From Deroplatys truncata (taxonomy: Eukaryota; Arthropoda; Insecta; Mantodea; Mantidae), in NCBI GenBank assembly GCA_030765065.1, contig CM060990.1, positions 462,777,321-462,841,320 on the forward strand: a DNA stretch of 64,000 nucleotides. The letters are read 5' to 3'. Position 1 is the first letter of the stretch. Each line of letters starts with the position of its first letter. Made by a program: the position numbers and the translations under genes. Positions 22,944 to 35,718 of the stretch are shown here, piece by piece. A model generated the notes under the pieces. That model ran no database searches. It was not told the origin of the DNA and saw only the letters and a list, made by a program, of their open reading frames with translations.

Positions 22944-25879
22944 CATATCTAAACTTCCTTCTCTAATTTCTTTTCCCAATTATTATTTCATTTCATGTTT
23001 CATCAGTATCCATTGCCTGTGGTGGCGTATGCAGTAAGAAGGGGTGATAAACCCTACAAAAGTAGTCTCGAGTTCGAATTATTTATAAAATGAATTACAT
23101 ATAGCAAATGTGACTTGGTTTTACGGATATTTAATGCTAAGATGTTTAGGTGTTTGAAAATTAATTATAATTAGCGCATAAAATAAACGTTTTAAGAATT
23201 CATTCTTCTGTTCTCGATTCCCACAAAAATAAACAAATAAATAAAATAAAACGCTTATTTTAACTAAAGTTATGTTCATATCAGCAAAGATGCGAATAAT
23301 ACAAGGTTCGAATAACAAAAATCAAGCAACACATAGCTCTGTTTTCTCAATTTGTGCATTGCTCTTACAATCCGCATAAAAGGTTTATAGTAGATACTAT
23401 TTAGCATAGCATACTTTTGTAAACAGTAACATCACTCTGTGTTTTCTATCGTAGGAAGATAAACGGGTCAAGTAGAATATACGCATAGAAAGAAATAACA
23501 CTAAATAAGATTGTTAGCGCTATGTTTGCTAAACAATGCTACAGAAATCGAAAATTGCTACAACCAAATATCCCTCTTGTGGCAAAAATGAGTAATAGTT
23601 CTATGTTATCGAAAAAAATTTACTAAAATTCAGGTATTTGTCATGTGTGGATTTCTTTACCTTAAATATTACAGACTGGTCAGATAATGTTGCGGCTGGG
23701 AGAGTGTAGAGAGGTATGCAACGTGGTTGCGGTCAGTTCCCGGAAACTCCACTCGGTAATGCGCCTCTAATGTTTTCTTATATGTGAACAGTTTAATTCA
23801 TGTCTATTGAGAACTAACAGAGATACACCCGACTTACGTTAATCAAGTGACTGTAATTCCTACACTACACTCACCCTGAACGGATTCAGCCTTAACAATT
23901 TAGTTGCTGTATGGGCTTATCCTTTCGAAATGTCTGTCTTCAAATGACAAAGTAAGGGTTTTCTTGTAGACTATTCTAAAGTTGCACCACTTTCGTTAAG
24001 TTTTTCTTCCATTCAAAACTTTCCTTTTCGCTTATGAAGTCTTGATTTTAAGGAACCAGTCTCCCTGCATCTGAAAACCAATCGCATAATATATCTCAGT
24101 TTGAAACTTTAGCGCAAGAAACTTATGTGGAAATTACCTACAGATTAGTAGGTTTTTACACATGTGCGGTGCATCAAAATCGTTTGTTTTAATGCGAATT
24201 TTTCGGCCAGTATTTCAATGGGATGGTAAAACGCATACACTAAAAAAAACGTAATTTGTATAGAAATAAAAATACTCATAGTCATGTTTGCTTCTTGTGT
24301 AACAATCCACGCGATAAGAAACATCGAACTGAACTGGTTGCTTATAAAGGTAAGGACAAGTTGCCAACTCCCGCGCTTCACCGGGCGAAATATAACCTGG
24401 CCGCTCAGTACCATAGCAGCGGCAACCTTTCTTGGTAAAAGATTTTATCCAACCATAATTCTAAGAATCTACAAAGAAAGAAGAAAGAAGATATCCATAA
24501 TAGTACAAATATCTAACATTTAATTTTCAGATACGCCTTACATTTTCAAATATACTGAAACGATTTGCCATTGCCATTAGAATAAACTCTGCTTCTTAAT
24601 TTCTTACACACATAACAGCTGTTTTATATTGAATAAAAAAATATTGTTATTACATTATTTAGGTTGGTTCCAAGGAGATTTTGTCATCTGCTGATTTTAG
24701 TGAAGATCCATTGCTTTTGCTTTTCTATCAGTGGAAACAGTGACAGATCGAAAGGTAGATAAATGAAAGAGCACTTTGCTCAATGCTTGATCGCTTGTGC
24801 TGAACTAGCTAAGAATTGAAATTACGTTGACAGTTAAATAACTACAGTTATTTTATTTATTTTATCTAAATACGGAAGAAATATTGGATACCTATTAAAT
24901 GGTACAGCATTAACTTCTATAATAACTGCAGTTTTGACTTTGGGGAATCATGATATTTCAGTATATGCCATTCTCTAATAATGGACATCCTTTTGGAGAG
25001 CCAGTACCGAATTCAGAGAAATTTATTCTCCATCTGACATTAAAAAATGCATAAACTAAAAAGCCATAATATCAAACCTCTTCAACGAGTAGCCTCTTGA
25101 ATGGCAGAAAGTCAGGGCCACAAAAGCGACGCCTACATTCACTGCTTCAGAAAATCCCAGAATGCTATACAAATAAGAGCGAAAACCTTAGTTTTATTGT
25201 GAATTTATATAGTTTTATAAATATGTACAGAAGACTGTCGCTAAGCGACTTGTTTGTCGTTTCGTGGCGTGAGGGACTACTAGTTAGAATTAAGAATCTT
25301 GCCTTTGTGGTGGAAGTTTGTGATTTTGCATATCTGTATATGAATGTAAATGTAAAATACAGTACAACAGAAAAAATATCAACGCATAAAAATGAAAACA
25401 AAGGCAATATTTTAAAAAATATATATTGGAAGTACAACAAAAACGGACATATTAAAGTACATGCTCCACGTTAAAGCGTTGTCGGATGCATATTGAGTAA
25501 AGCCATTGTGGAGCTTGTTTCAAACAGGTACCAACTACCAGATAACTAATTGTACAGGAGATAAATAATGCTGCTCATAGTTGTAAAAAGCATTACATAT
25601 TTTTATGGTTTCTGTCACTATTCTTTGAGTATCATCAGTCACATCTAGGCATATACGATCGTATTTAGGACATTTAATACACTTATAAGTAGGATAAACC
25701 TACCCAATTTCGTGATGATAAAGTATCACATGTAATAAAGATGCTGCACGTATTAAAAACGATTATATTTATGCTTCTCTTATACATTCAGCACTAACTG
25801 AACACCATAAAGTTAATAACTAATAATAATTTATATTAATGAGAAATTAATTAATTTAAAGCGAAAACTCTACATATGT
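22944..25879. other. No supported gene
   Basis: AT-rich. The longest open frame, 25097-25474 (125 codons), is mirrored by a 91-codon frame on the other strand and resembles no family, so it is not called as a gene. Confidence 0.4.
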
Positions 25880-25945
25880 TCCCTATTTCGTGATCGTGTA
25901 CCTAATTTCGTGAGTCCATATACCTATTTCCGTGACTGTATGATT
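25880..25945. repeat. Short degenerate tandem motif (~23 bp)
   Basis: Three tandem variants of cctatttcgtga lie at about 25881, 25908 and 25932, with a further copy at about 25708. The last ones overlap the pogo-like relic. Confidence 0.35.
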
Positions 25946-26275
25946 GTAGACGTATTTCTTGCCCGTTTTAGTCGGAATTCGTCCAGACTTTATAACATAA
26001 CACATCCCTGTCTCGTCACATTTCCAAATTTAATAAGACCTAATACTGGATCCATATATGCCCATCTTTTTTAATATCTTTGATATCATATCGCTATCAT
26101 TTCTGCTTAAACAGTCCTTGAGAGTGCTCCGGGGAATGGAAAATTGCTTAGCAGCCTTGGATATAGGCCAATTTTCCTCTAAAATCTTCTTAAGTGCTGT
26201 CTGCAGAGACCCAGCTTATAGTTTTGTCTTCTTTTAGTGATAGGAAGTCTCAGGTTCCTGTTACCTCTACAGCCT
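25920..26275 (-). pseudogene. pogo/Tigger-like transposase relic
   Basis: The minus strand has a pipsqueak-type helix-turn-helix (frame around 26110-26190: ISKAAKQFSIPRSTLKDCL), the DNA-binding fold of pogo-family transposases. About 80 bases later in the same direction it has CDETGMCYVIKSGR and TKTGKKYVY (about 25955-26030), matching the [NV]DE[ST]G...K.P.K....GKK block that carries the first catalytic acid. The DNA between the two blocks is far too short, so the element has lost its middle as well as its 3' part. Confidence 0.6.
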
Positions 26276-27622
26276 TGAGAATTTTGTCCTCCAGAGGGAT
26301 CCATTTTTTTTCTGAAAGTTTCAATAAATCGTAAGAAAAACATTCATTTACGTAAGCCATTCGTGGCATCATTCCATTTTTAGAGTAAAAAACAATAATA
26401 GTGCAATACTTACATGATTTAAGGTTGTAATAATTGAACAATAGATGAAATATCCTGTATGGAAAATCCTTGATAAATTTACTTTATGACGGCTGCAGCA
26501 ATATGCTTCCTCCTCACCAAGCTAATCCAGCTGATTGTATGCTCCCTCATCTACGACAATTTTTACTTGCTGATAGATGGAAGATAATCTAGCAACACAG
26601 AACAGAGCTATTCAACCCTTGGATATTCCGAATATAAGATAAAACTAGTACAGTAATAAAGTTTTGCTAAGGACAGGCTAACGTCCTGTCCTTCCCTGCA
26701 TGACTTCATAATGTAAAAGATAATAAATAAATTATAAATCACAAAAAAGGATACGACAATAAGATTTCTAGGAAAGCCCCACCCGAAACTGCTCTTTAGA
26801 TGAAAACATTTTCGATAATTTTGATAATCAATTAGACAAAAGACAGCAATGGAAAAAACAAAAAATATATTTGAACACTTATTTTCTGAGAAGCAAACTT
26901 CTTTGAAAGTACTAGGCATTATAAACAACCTATTGAAATTTAGCCCCCCCCCCCTTAAAAAAATAAAGAAAAAAGAAGCTCTTGAGTACTGCCTGTGGAC
27001 GCCACGCAAGCAGGATAGTGGCCTTTACATATTTGCAGTTAGGGGAGTGATTGCCCTTTCTGAATGCGTTAAAATCTCAGAACTTAGACCTACCTTAATG
27101 CGTGGGCGATCTAAAATACTGGATCATGAAATAAGATATACCACGATATAGGGTAGCCTTACCCTACATAGTTATTAATAGTTTTGTTTTGGATTTGGTA
27201 CATTTTGGCAACACAATTGAATGTGGTACTAATTGGCATTAGATCATTCCGTTTTGTGCACGGGGAAATACAGCAGTTAGTTACTAACACTGTAAAATTT
27301 AATAAATTATTAAACATTATTTATTTCAAAATATGTAGCCCATGCTCGCTGTTCTAATCATAATAGTAAATATCAATATTATCCCCATCCATGTTCTAAC
27401 AATAGACTCAGAATGTATAATATTACTGTAAATTAGAAGTTTGTTAATGTCTCAACCGCCTATGGATACTAACAAAGCATTAAAATATTTTTTAGCCTTC
27501 TAACACATTAATTATAAGAAGCCTTCTTAATGGAAACTACAAAAGTGGATGTGGTATATATTAACATTTGATAGTGTATTATTATGAAAGGGCCTACATA
27601 AGAATAATTTACTATCAACAGT
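26276..27622. other. No gene; R1 fragment and C-tract
   Basis: It contains an R1 fragment at 26756-26830 (gccccacccgaaactgctct, gaaaacattttcgataattt) and a run of about 12 C at 26943-26954. Open frames on both strands here are not recognisable. Confidence 0.4.
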
Positions 27623-27796
27623 AGTAGCACTTGTGCTAATAGTTTTACGACAATTTAATTGAGGTTAACGAATACTTCTTTTCATGATAATTATTTCGAG
27701 CCCGAAGGTCGAGAAATAACTATCTTATGAAAATATGCATGATTTGAAACCGAAATTAAATTGTCATGTAAAACTAGTAGCACGAGTGCTACTCGG
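27623..27796. mobile_element. Fold-back MITE (~175 bp)
   Basis: The left arm (tagtagcacttgtgcta, tagttttacgacaatttaat, then tcatgataattatttcgagc) is the imperfect inverse of the right arm ending at 27796. The arms meet near cccgaagg at 27700, so the whole element is a near palindrome. It has no coding capacity, and a TSD was not resolved. Confidence 0.7.
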
Positions 27797-29834
27797 CTAG
27801 ATAATCACACGAAAAACTTAATATGAACTTACCTAGTTTAACGCCAACCATGTTTGTTAGTAAAAGCTCTCGGGTATAACAGTCATTTGAATACCTCCAC
27901 CCATTATTATTTTTATATGCATTTTAAAAATTATAGATAAACCTATTTTCCTCACCTCCTGTTAATTATGAAAAGTATTCACTAAAACTTACTTAAAAAA
28001 CACAATTTGTTGTACGTACTCAAGAATATAAGAGGGATTAACACGAAGTCAAATTTCTAAGAAAGTGGTCGATAAATGTTAATCGTGGTACTGCGTATTT
28101 TGCACAAGATCTGAGAAACCAGCGACTGGTTAACAGATACACTTTATTAAACAATAAACAAAAAAGAGCGAATGTCTCAGAAAAATGTAATGCCACAAAA
28201 TGCTTTAATAGACATAACTTTATATTTTAATAACTCCACATTTTCCGTAGTAAACGTTGATGCACATGTTATAATTTATAAGTATAAAATTTTCAATAAA
28301 AATGACAAGGACTTCACAAGTTCTTTACACATAAATGAAAATATTTATTTTATTCGCCATGCCAATTTATTAAAAATACGGCAACCGCTTTTGAGAAAAC
28401 AAAATATTCAAGAGAAATTGCCCAATTAAAGGATTGTTTGGAATTGGGAGAATTTCTTGAAACTCTTCGCCTTGCGTTCTTGAAACCAAACTGACTAAAG
28501 TATAAGGTTTTAGTTACTTGTTTATAAGCAAACAAAACCTGATTAACAAACGGATTCTGTCCCCTCTCACACAGAAAAGCGCACGCGCGCGCACGATGAG
28601 TAAATACAACTTAGAAATAATCACATATTATGGATTAGGCAATTCGCCTGATCCGAAACTTAAGCAACATAGAAATTTGGGAGAATATTCCTGCAAGAAA
28701 TCGAGTAGGACTACTAATAACCCAATATGTTATTGTTTCCTACCATGCAGTTTTCTTTCTATTGACACGAACAAAAATACTGAACTTCATAAGTTACATA
28801 GTATGGGCATAGCGCCACGAAACTTGGCACTTCTTTGATGCTTGTATATCCCTGCTTAGGTCCGAACGCATCCACAACGACTATGACGACATTTAGAAGA
28901 AAAAGGAGAGTCGCGGTGAGGCGTCATAACGCTGCCTAAAGATCTGCCTGCCTAGCTGTAAATAAAAAGTTACGAGCACTAAACAAGAAGAGAATATAAG
29001 CAGGATGGGGAGGTTGCGCCATACGCCCGCTGACGTGGGCACATCTCACAAGAAAGAAGTTAAGATGGAAAACAATGAATGTGCCGGGATCTCGTCCGCT
29101 TATTATAAGGCAGGGAGTACACTATACCGTCACTAAAACTTGGGTGGCGCCGGAAATTATGTGATATTTACCTCGCGAAAAGAAGCTCGATACACCCTGG
29201 TGCGACTGGAGGTATCGTGTTGCTAGGAGACACTGCTCTTCTACAAGATACGTATTGTTCGATGTGGTAGCTAGAACGATCATGTTTCTTATTCAGTAAC
29301 GAGAAGTCCAACTCCGTGGTGTGAGGGCAAGGTGTATGTGCTTCATAATCCAAGCGATCAGAGTTAAGATGCTTAGATAATTCTTTGTCGAAGTTCCTTC
29401 CCTAAAAAGACAAATGTCATTTGAACATTAATTCTACCTATTTCATTCACTATCTCTGTAGTTAAAGGGGCACTAAACGCTTACAAAAGTAAAATGAACC
29501 AGGAAACCAACCCTTTCAGACCCCATGCTTGCTGTAATGGGCATTAACTTTAAAATCAGCTTGCGGTTAAACAAACAGTGGTTTCAAGAAACTTCTAACT
29601 TTCGACAACCCTTTATCTTTACTGGTGCCCATTTCTGTGTTTTGGTTAAATTGATTGGTATTCATCAGAATATAAAATAAATATAGATTTATGAAGCTAA
29701 AAATGCAAAACACTTCTTCCAGCACAGAGGAAGTCAAGTCAACATCAAAGCATGTCAATCACCGTTTGTTTTATCTTGGAAACATTCCGTTCCATACTAC
29801 ACACTTGGTACCACTGCAGTAAGAATTAGAACCT
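27797..29834. other. No supported gene
   Basis: It contains a short alternating GC run (gcacgcgcgcgcacg, about 28580-28595) and a somewhat GC-richer stretch at 28850-29160 with no long ORF. Confidence 0.4.
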
Positions 29835-29912
29835 CAGTAAGGTCTGCCATAGAAATCCTGACCAGCGATTTTCAATGTTTTAGCCAACTGAGCTACGAAT
29901 CCGGGATCAAGT
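29835..29912 (-). pseudogene. tRNA-like relic or SINE head
   Basis: The minus strand has a perfect tRNA A box (tagctcagttggcta, about 29881-29896), but the T arm (about 29837-29860) is degenerate and no acceptor stem closes. It is either a dead tRNA gene or the head of a SINE. Confidence 0.5.
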
Positions 29913-30794
29913 AGTAATAGTTTATAGGAGGACAGATATTCCCAATTTCCTATTTTAAAATCCAGATTTGTCGAAAATAAACCAGGTTTGGAAGATTTAA
30001 ACAACTCTCACAATCCCACCTCTTATTAGGACGTCTCCAGATAAAACGCCAATATATTACACTGATAAGCATAAATAAAACTGCAATTTCAAGTCGTTGT
30101 GAAAGTACATTTTGTTAAAACGTCGGAGTGAAAGTGTTGCTGCGAGGGCTGTTTTTCAAAGTTATCCAGTTTTACCTCTAATCAGGACAAGCTAACTGGG
30201 TAAAATTTAAACCAGATTTTAACTTTAGCCTCAAAAGATAGATATTCTTTTCATTACATTAATCGTCTCCAAATTGTCACGATCTTACAAAAAAATTTTA
30301 AGTACTGTAAGAGTGTAAGGATATCGAACATTCTTACCTATCGCCGAATTTTATTGTTTAATTCCAACAGTCTTCACTTCCTTCTCATATATTCCATTCA
30401 TATCCTCCATCTGTATAGTTAGATATTTTGTATATCCATTAGATATCTATACCTCACTATTCCAATACAAATAAATAGGTCGAGTATATATGTACTATAA
30501 CTAAGAACTGAAGAAAAAGAAAAGTTATTCCATATTTTCCTGCAGAATATAGTAAACAAAATATATTATTCTCTGTCAAGTGCAAAAATATCAGCTTATT
30601 TCCTACAAAGAAAATCTAATGCTAGCACTCATATGGCTCTCTCTAACCTATTACCAATTAGCTAACCCATATGTATTTGTGTTTGCGTGTGTGTTTGTTT
30701 CCTCTGTGCATATTACCTTAATTACAATAAATTATGCTAAAATTGTTTCAAAATAGGCAATACGAACTCGCTTGTTTGCATGATAGCAAAACAA

Positions 30795-30965
30795 AACTCG
30801 GTTTGTCTCTGAGGTCGAGTTTTCAGCTTGCTGACGTTTTTAACCTGAAGTCCCGAATTTGATTTCCGTCTGGGGCACGGGAATTTTAATTAGACTCATT
30901 CCCTAGACTCCGTACGAGAGAGAATGGGGTCTGCTCTAAGCGAAAATGGCAATAACTGAGTGTAA
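30795..30965 (+). mobile_element. SINE (diverged)
   Basis: A head-like stretch (tgaggtcgagttttcagc) is followed by a decayed B box (gaatttgatttcc, about 30855-30868) and the body gtctggggcacgggaatttt. The 3' end is uncertain. Confidence 0.5.
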
Positions 30966-32228
30966 ATACCAAGGTTACCAAGGAGGTATCAAACGCTTGT
31001 TTATAAAGTAAGAAGGCACCGATATGATCATGCCAGTTAAAGGTAATAAATACAACAATTTCCATAAACTATTTATATCACCAGGAAAATTTCTTGTTAA
31101 GTATATCATAAGCTATATAACAAGAATCGCACATTCTCACCATGTTCCATTCCATAGGACCTTTAAGTACGTGTAATATCATAATCAAAGCTATTAAAGC
31201 TATTTGGGAGAAAATAATCTGTAATGAAATTTCGGGATTGGGGACTTCCTAAATCTTTTACTTAAGTATGAAATATGATATTTATTTTACTTTCGTTATT
31301 GGCTTGATATGTTAAAACACAACTATTGTTTTACGTTTTTGTTCATAGAAACTCAAAACGGATGTTTTCGGTGAAACATGAATATGGAATTTTTTGGTGG
31401 AAGCGTTAGTTTTTAAGACTTTGAATCAGTAATTTAAGAAGTACTTGGGTACTTTGTTTTAAACTGTACACATATTTTATATCAACTTTACACTCTACGC
31501 GTCTAAATCGTTTCGCTGGAAGTCTTTTTTTCCCTTGCTCTCCCTTACAGAGAATGAATATTTTAAAATATTAACAATCGCAACCATCTGGAAAAGTAGC
31601 ATATTAATATATTTCAAATATGTTTTCTTCATTTACCAGAATTAAACTTGAAACCCGGTAGAGAATAATGCCTGCGAATGCAGTGAAAGATAAAGCAGGG
31701 TTAATTCTATGCGTTTTAATACCGATCTGCAAAACACTTTCAGTGAACTTTTAATTTGCTAAAGCTACCATTGACTCTGTTATTTATAGCCGGATGCAAA
31801 TCTCAGGCCTTTATACTTCAAGGACGTAAAGGAAGGATCATCCAGGTCAAAGATGGGCAGAACTTACTCGTGACCTACGAATTCTTAATTTCGCCCAATA
31901 GCAGAACGAATGCATACCTGCTTGTAAGCAAATTTAAAGCAAAAGATTGGAATTGCACATAACGATGTGGAATCTATGGGACTAAGGCCATAACAACGGG
32001 GCGGTTCCTCGTTGATGAGGTTTTCAAAGGGAAGGGGAGGACAGGAGAAGGGTAGGCAATTTGGCTGCTCCTATTTTGTAGTTAGTATGAACAAAGTGCA
32101 GAATTCATTTCCCTGTTTGGCCAGCTCTTCCCTAATCACTAACTTTGTATTTCTACTTGCCTCGTTTGCTCTGACCTCAGAGTTCCTGTATCTGTGCTGG
32201 GAGGAAGAGAGGCATTTTCTCCGACGTC
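30966..32228. other. No supported gene
   Basis: AT-rich. A 68-codon frame at 31756-31962 begins with a hydrophobic stretch but matches nothing I know. Confidence 0.4.
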
Positions 32229-32262
32229 CCAGCTCTGTGGCGCAACGGCTAAGGCGTACCAG
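32229..32262 (+). mobile_element. tRNA-Arg-like 5' half
   Basis: The sequence agctctgtggcgcaacggct closely matches the 5' half of arginine tRNAs, including a perfect A box (tggcgcaacgg). No B box or T arm follows. It is probably the head of a truncated SINE abutting the GC-rich island. Confidence 0.5.
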
Positions 32263-32263
32263 A

Positions 32264-33070
32264 CATCACAGAGCAACTCAAAGGAATTCCAATTCTCCAA
32301 ACACTGGCTGAAGTTAACCATCAAGCCATCGTCGAGTTTCCGGCCCGGCTGGAGAAAGTCTACGACCGACTCTACGCCGTGGAGGATAAAGTCGACAACA
32401 TCACGCAGCCGAACAGAAGGCATCAACGTCACCATCACTAACCCTACCATTACCACCAGGAATCCTCTCTCATCCTCACCTTGAATTCGCCGCGGGGGCA
32501 GACTGGGCCTTGGTCAATTCTGTCTCCCGGCAATCACTCCTTACTCCCCTGGCGATCGCACTGCGGCCCAGTTTCAACCATCACCTTGGACTGCGCGGGT
32601 GCTTTAGGCGGTACCGCAGCAAACCTTTCCTTTCAATCCGGTGGAGGAGTTTTTAGTGGGTATGCCGACGACTTGGTGAGTCCCACACTCTCAGTCCCGA
32701 CTCCCATCGGGGCTGAGGTAAGTGATTAAATCATTTTCTCCTCCACTCGGAAAAAAAACCACTACCTCCGTCCACAAGGGGCATCATGAGCAGAATGCAG
32801 TGTTTGGGATGTGGGAGGGACATTAACTTGTGTAATCCCTCCGGCCGTTTAGGAGCGGTTTGTGAGACCTAAGTCGCTACTTTCAAGCAGCTCATCAATT
32901 GGTACCCAAAGACCTACGAGGCTGACTGCACCTCGAACCAGGTTGCAGCAGGGGTCGTGAACAACCGGAGGCAGCAACTCCAACGCAGCGCTACATAAAC
33001 GGTCTGACGTTGGCTGACATTGAACTAATAAATCTGTTAGTGACTGGCATTAGCTTATGCCAGCACTGCT
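32264..33070 (+). pseudogene. GC-rich, coding-like island of unknown origin
   Basis: GC content rises sharply here. The first frame (about 32264-32731) encodes a helical, charged N-terminal part (KGIPILQTLAEVNHQ, RLEKVYDRLYAVEDKVD; probable coiled coil), then a His/Pro-rich stretch with one stop, and a Ser/Gly-rich tail. A second frame (ATG 32786) encodes a small Cys-rich block (MQCLGCGRDINLCN), one in-frame stop, FKQLINWYPKTYEADC and a basic stretch, ending after a frame change with SLCQHC near 33071. Two adjacent small proteins, one coiled-coil and one with paired cysteines, could come from a retroelement or an old viral insertion. I do not recognise either product, and the breaks show it is not intact. 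Confidence 0.4.
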
Positions 33071-33071
33071 A

Positions 33072-35358
33072 AGGTAGTGAACCCATCATTTCATCTGTTT
33101 TCTAGATTCTATGTGGTCAATGTAGGCGATGTGGTCAGCACAACTACACGGTGTTTTTCTTTCTTTGTTTCTTTTCTGTACATTCCGAATGAAGAAAGGA
33201 AGGTGCGTGGGTTCTGATTCCATATACCCACTAACCGAACTTTTTTGAGGCTTTGCAGGCTACATTCCATAATATAGGAGTAAGGTGTTACCTAAGACGA
33301 TGGTTTGTGACACACAAAATATTGTACTATGGCTCTGATTACAACTATACATTTTACTCATCAGGAATGCATTAACGTTTACTTTAAAAAAACATTCATT
33401 TTCCGCTTGACAACATTTGAACAGCAGTCTAGGATATTAAAGTGGAAAAAGGAATAAATTGAATGAAACTCTTTAGAGGCTAAAGGAAGATATTTTGCTC
33501 TAAGAGGAGGCAGTAGATTAGGCTGCAGGAAATGTTAAGATTTGTATTAAACCCAAAATGAGCTAAACCGTTTTCTTCTGCTTAAAAACAAATCAGCGGA
33601 TTAAATGGAACATTTCCATCACATTAAGTTAGTAGCCCTGAAACTCTCAGCAAAAATGCAGGTTAGAGGGAATTATGTCTTTCTCCATCCAAAAGAATAT
33701 CACTAGGGCTCACTGTTGTCATTAAATGCATTTGCTATACGACGTAGGAGAATTTCAACCTTCTAGCCAGTAGGTGACCAATTACGTCTGTTATCTCGGG
33801 AAAGGATATATCAGATGAGGGGTAGGCAGGATGGCAGGCACGACGCAATCAGCATCTCTAACGTTTCAACACATAGCATCCCGAACCCAAACCCCTCTCA
33901 TTGCTCCCCTATCTCTATGGACAGCTTCTAGGAGAACGTTCTTCCCAACGTCCCTTATCCATACGTACAGTTTCGGTCAGAAAGTTCTATGCCAAACGCC
34001 AGAGTGCATGTTTTTTCCGCAGATCAAGTGCACCACTAAGCGCAGCACTTCACCGTCACCGCGCTTAGCCCTAGAACACTGAAAGGCGAAGAAAATAAAT
34101 AAGAGGGAATGAGGAACGGAAAGAATTTCTCCCAGCAATTACTTAGGGATAAGGGAAGACCACGTAAGAAACCACTGATCACGACCTCCGAATGTGGACC
34201 TCCAGGATATCGTTTAAGTCATCTCGCTTGATAAGCATGTCTGTTGAAATTATTTTTTATATCCGGGATTTTGTGGGTGTGAGCAGCAGTGTTGCGGATT
34301 CTGGAAATTTAAACACATTAACGCGCCAAAACCCGAAAGATTTCTAACTGAGCGACAAAAGTCGTAAAAGCCTGCACTGTGAAATACATTTTGTAACATT
34401 TCAGAAATTATGCAAACAGCTGAAGGCTTGGAAACAATAAGGGAGGGTTCGGAAGGAATATGGAGGATTGCTGTATGTACCACCATTCCTTTACATACCA
34501 CTTTCCGCAAGAAAAAGAAGCCAAGGAACGCAGAAGTCAGCAAGTCGCGTATTTTAATGAGGGGAGAAATGATGGGCACGCCAATAAAAAGAGAACGCAG
34601 GGGAAGGAAAAAAGGCAAGTAAAAAGAGGGGCCGGAAATATTGTGTTCAAAATATGATATAAAACAACTCGTGTGGCAAGGACAGAGATGAAGAGCGGCA
34701 AAGAAAGAAACAATGAAGAGGAAAAATTGTGCCAGCTGAGTGGTTCATCAACAGCACAGAAGTTCTTGATGCTCCGCCTGTTGTCAAGCTTCATGCACAT
34801 ATGCTCAGCTCCGGCTGCTGTCGTACAGGGGTTAACTCTTCCTCGTTCCAATTCTCACAATATGCTTATGCACTGCCGAGCTTTGGATTTTTCTGTCAAA
34901 CATTGCGCAACTTCGTAAATCTTTGTAAATCATGGATAAAAGCACGTCACATGCAGAGTTCCGATTCAGCATTCTCTAGCATAACGCTGCCAGATGAGGT
35001 ATGTTATTAATTAACCTTTAGCTACTCCATATTTCGTTCTATCAGCCTACGCGCGGTTCTGACATTGTTGTGTTGAACCTGTTCGCTCAGTGCGCAATGC
35101 CTTCCGCGCGAGCATGCATTTTGGGACCGCGGGATTATATTACTTACGCCATTTTCTTGCGCAGCGCACATACTGTTTGTATGTTTGTCCCACCCTGAAT
35201 TCGCAGAAATTCAATAAGAAATCATGCCCAAAATTCAGCAGAGTTAGCCTGCTCATCAGTAAGGCCTGAATTCTGATGACATGTCCTCTTTTAATTGTTG
35301 CATCAGAGGCATAGCTAACGTGTAAGTAAACGCTTACAATGGGTCCCAGTTATGAAAA
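33072..35358. other. No supported gene; purine-biased stretch
   Basis: 34400-34760 is strongly purine-rich on the plus strand, which leaves it open on both strands by composition. Frames of 80-122 codons here share no recognisable domain and are treated as compositional. Confidence 0.4.
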
Positions 35359-35718
35359 TATACAGAGTAGACCATTTAAGTTGAGACTGTACAATATCTC
35401 CAAAACTAAGCGTTGTAGAAAGAAATGTCTTTAAAAGTTGCTTGATATTATGGGGGAAAGGAAATGCCATTAGTCGTGTTGTTTGAAGGACATTACGATG
35501 GTCTTTTAGGGTCAATTTTTTTGTAAATGGGAACCTACAATTAGAGCCAATTTAAATTGACCTTAAAATGACCATCACAACGTCTTCCAAATAAAACACG
35601 ACTAATGGCATTTGCTTTCCCCAATAATATCAAGCAACTTTTATTTAAGACATTTCTTTCTACAACGCTTAATTTTGGAGATACTGTACAGTCTCAACTT
35701 ATGGTCCACCCAGTATAT
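35359..35718. mobile_element. Fold-back MITE, complete (~360 bp)
   Basis: The left arm starts tatacagagtagaccattta and the right arm is its inverse (taagttgagactgtacagta and so on). The arms are about 165 bp each and flank a loop of about 30 bp that contains gggaacctacaattag. The arms are nearly identical apart from scattered changes, so the RNA would fold into one long hairpin. A second, right-truncated copy lies at 37294-37539. Confidence 0.8.

Noticed and set aside
25097-25474. 125-codon ORF
   Set aside because: AT-rich, Lys/Asn-biased product with no start context or family match, and a mirror ORF on the other strand.
29835-29912. Functional tRNA gene on the minus strand
   Set aside because: Only the D-arm region is intact; the T arm is degenerate.
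34250-35010. Several overlapping ORFs of 80-122 codons on both strands
   Set aside because: The stretch is purine-rich, which removes stops by composition; no domain, start context or splice signal supports them.
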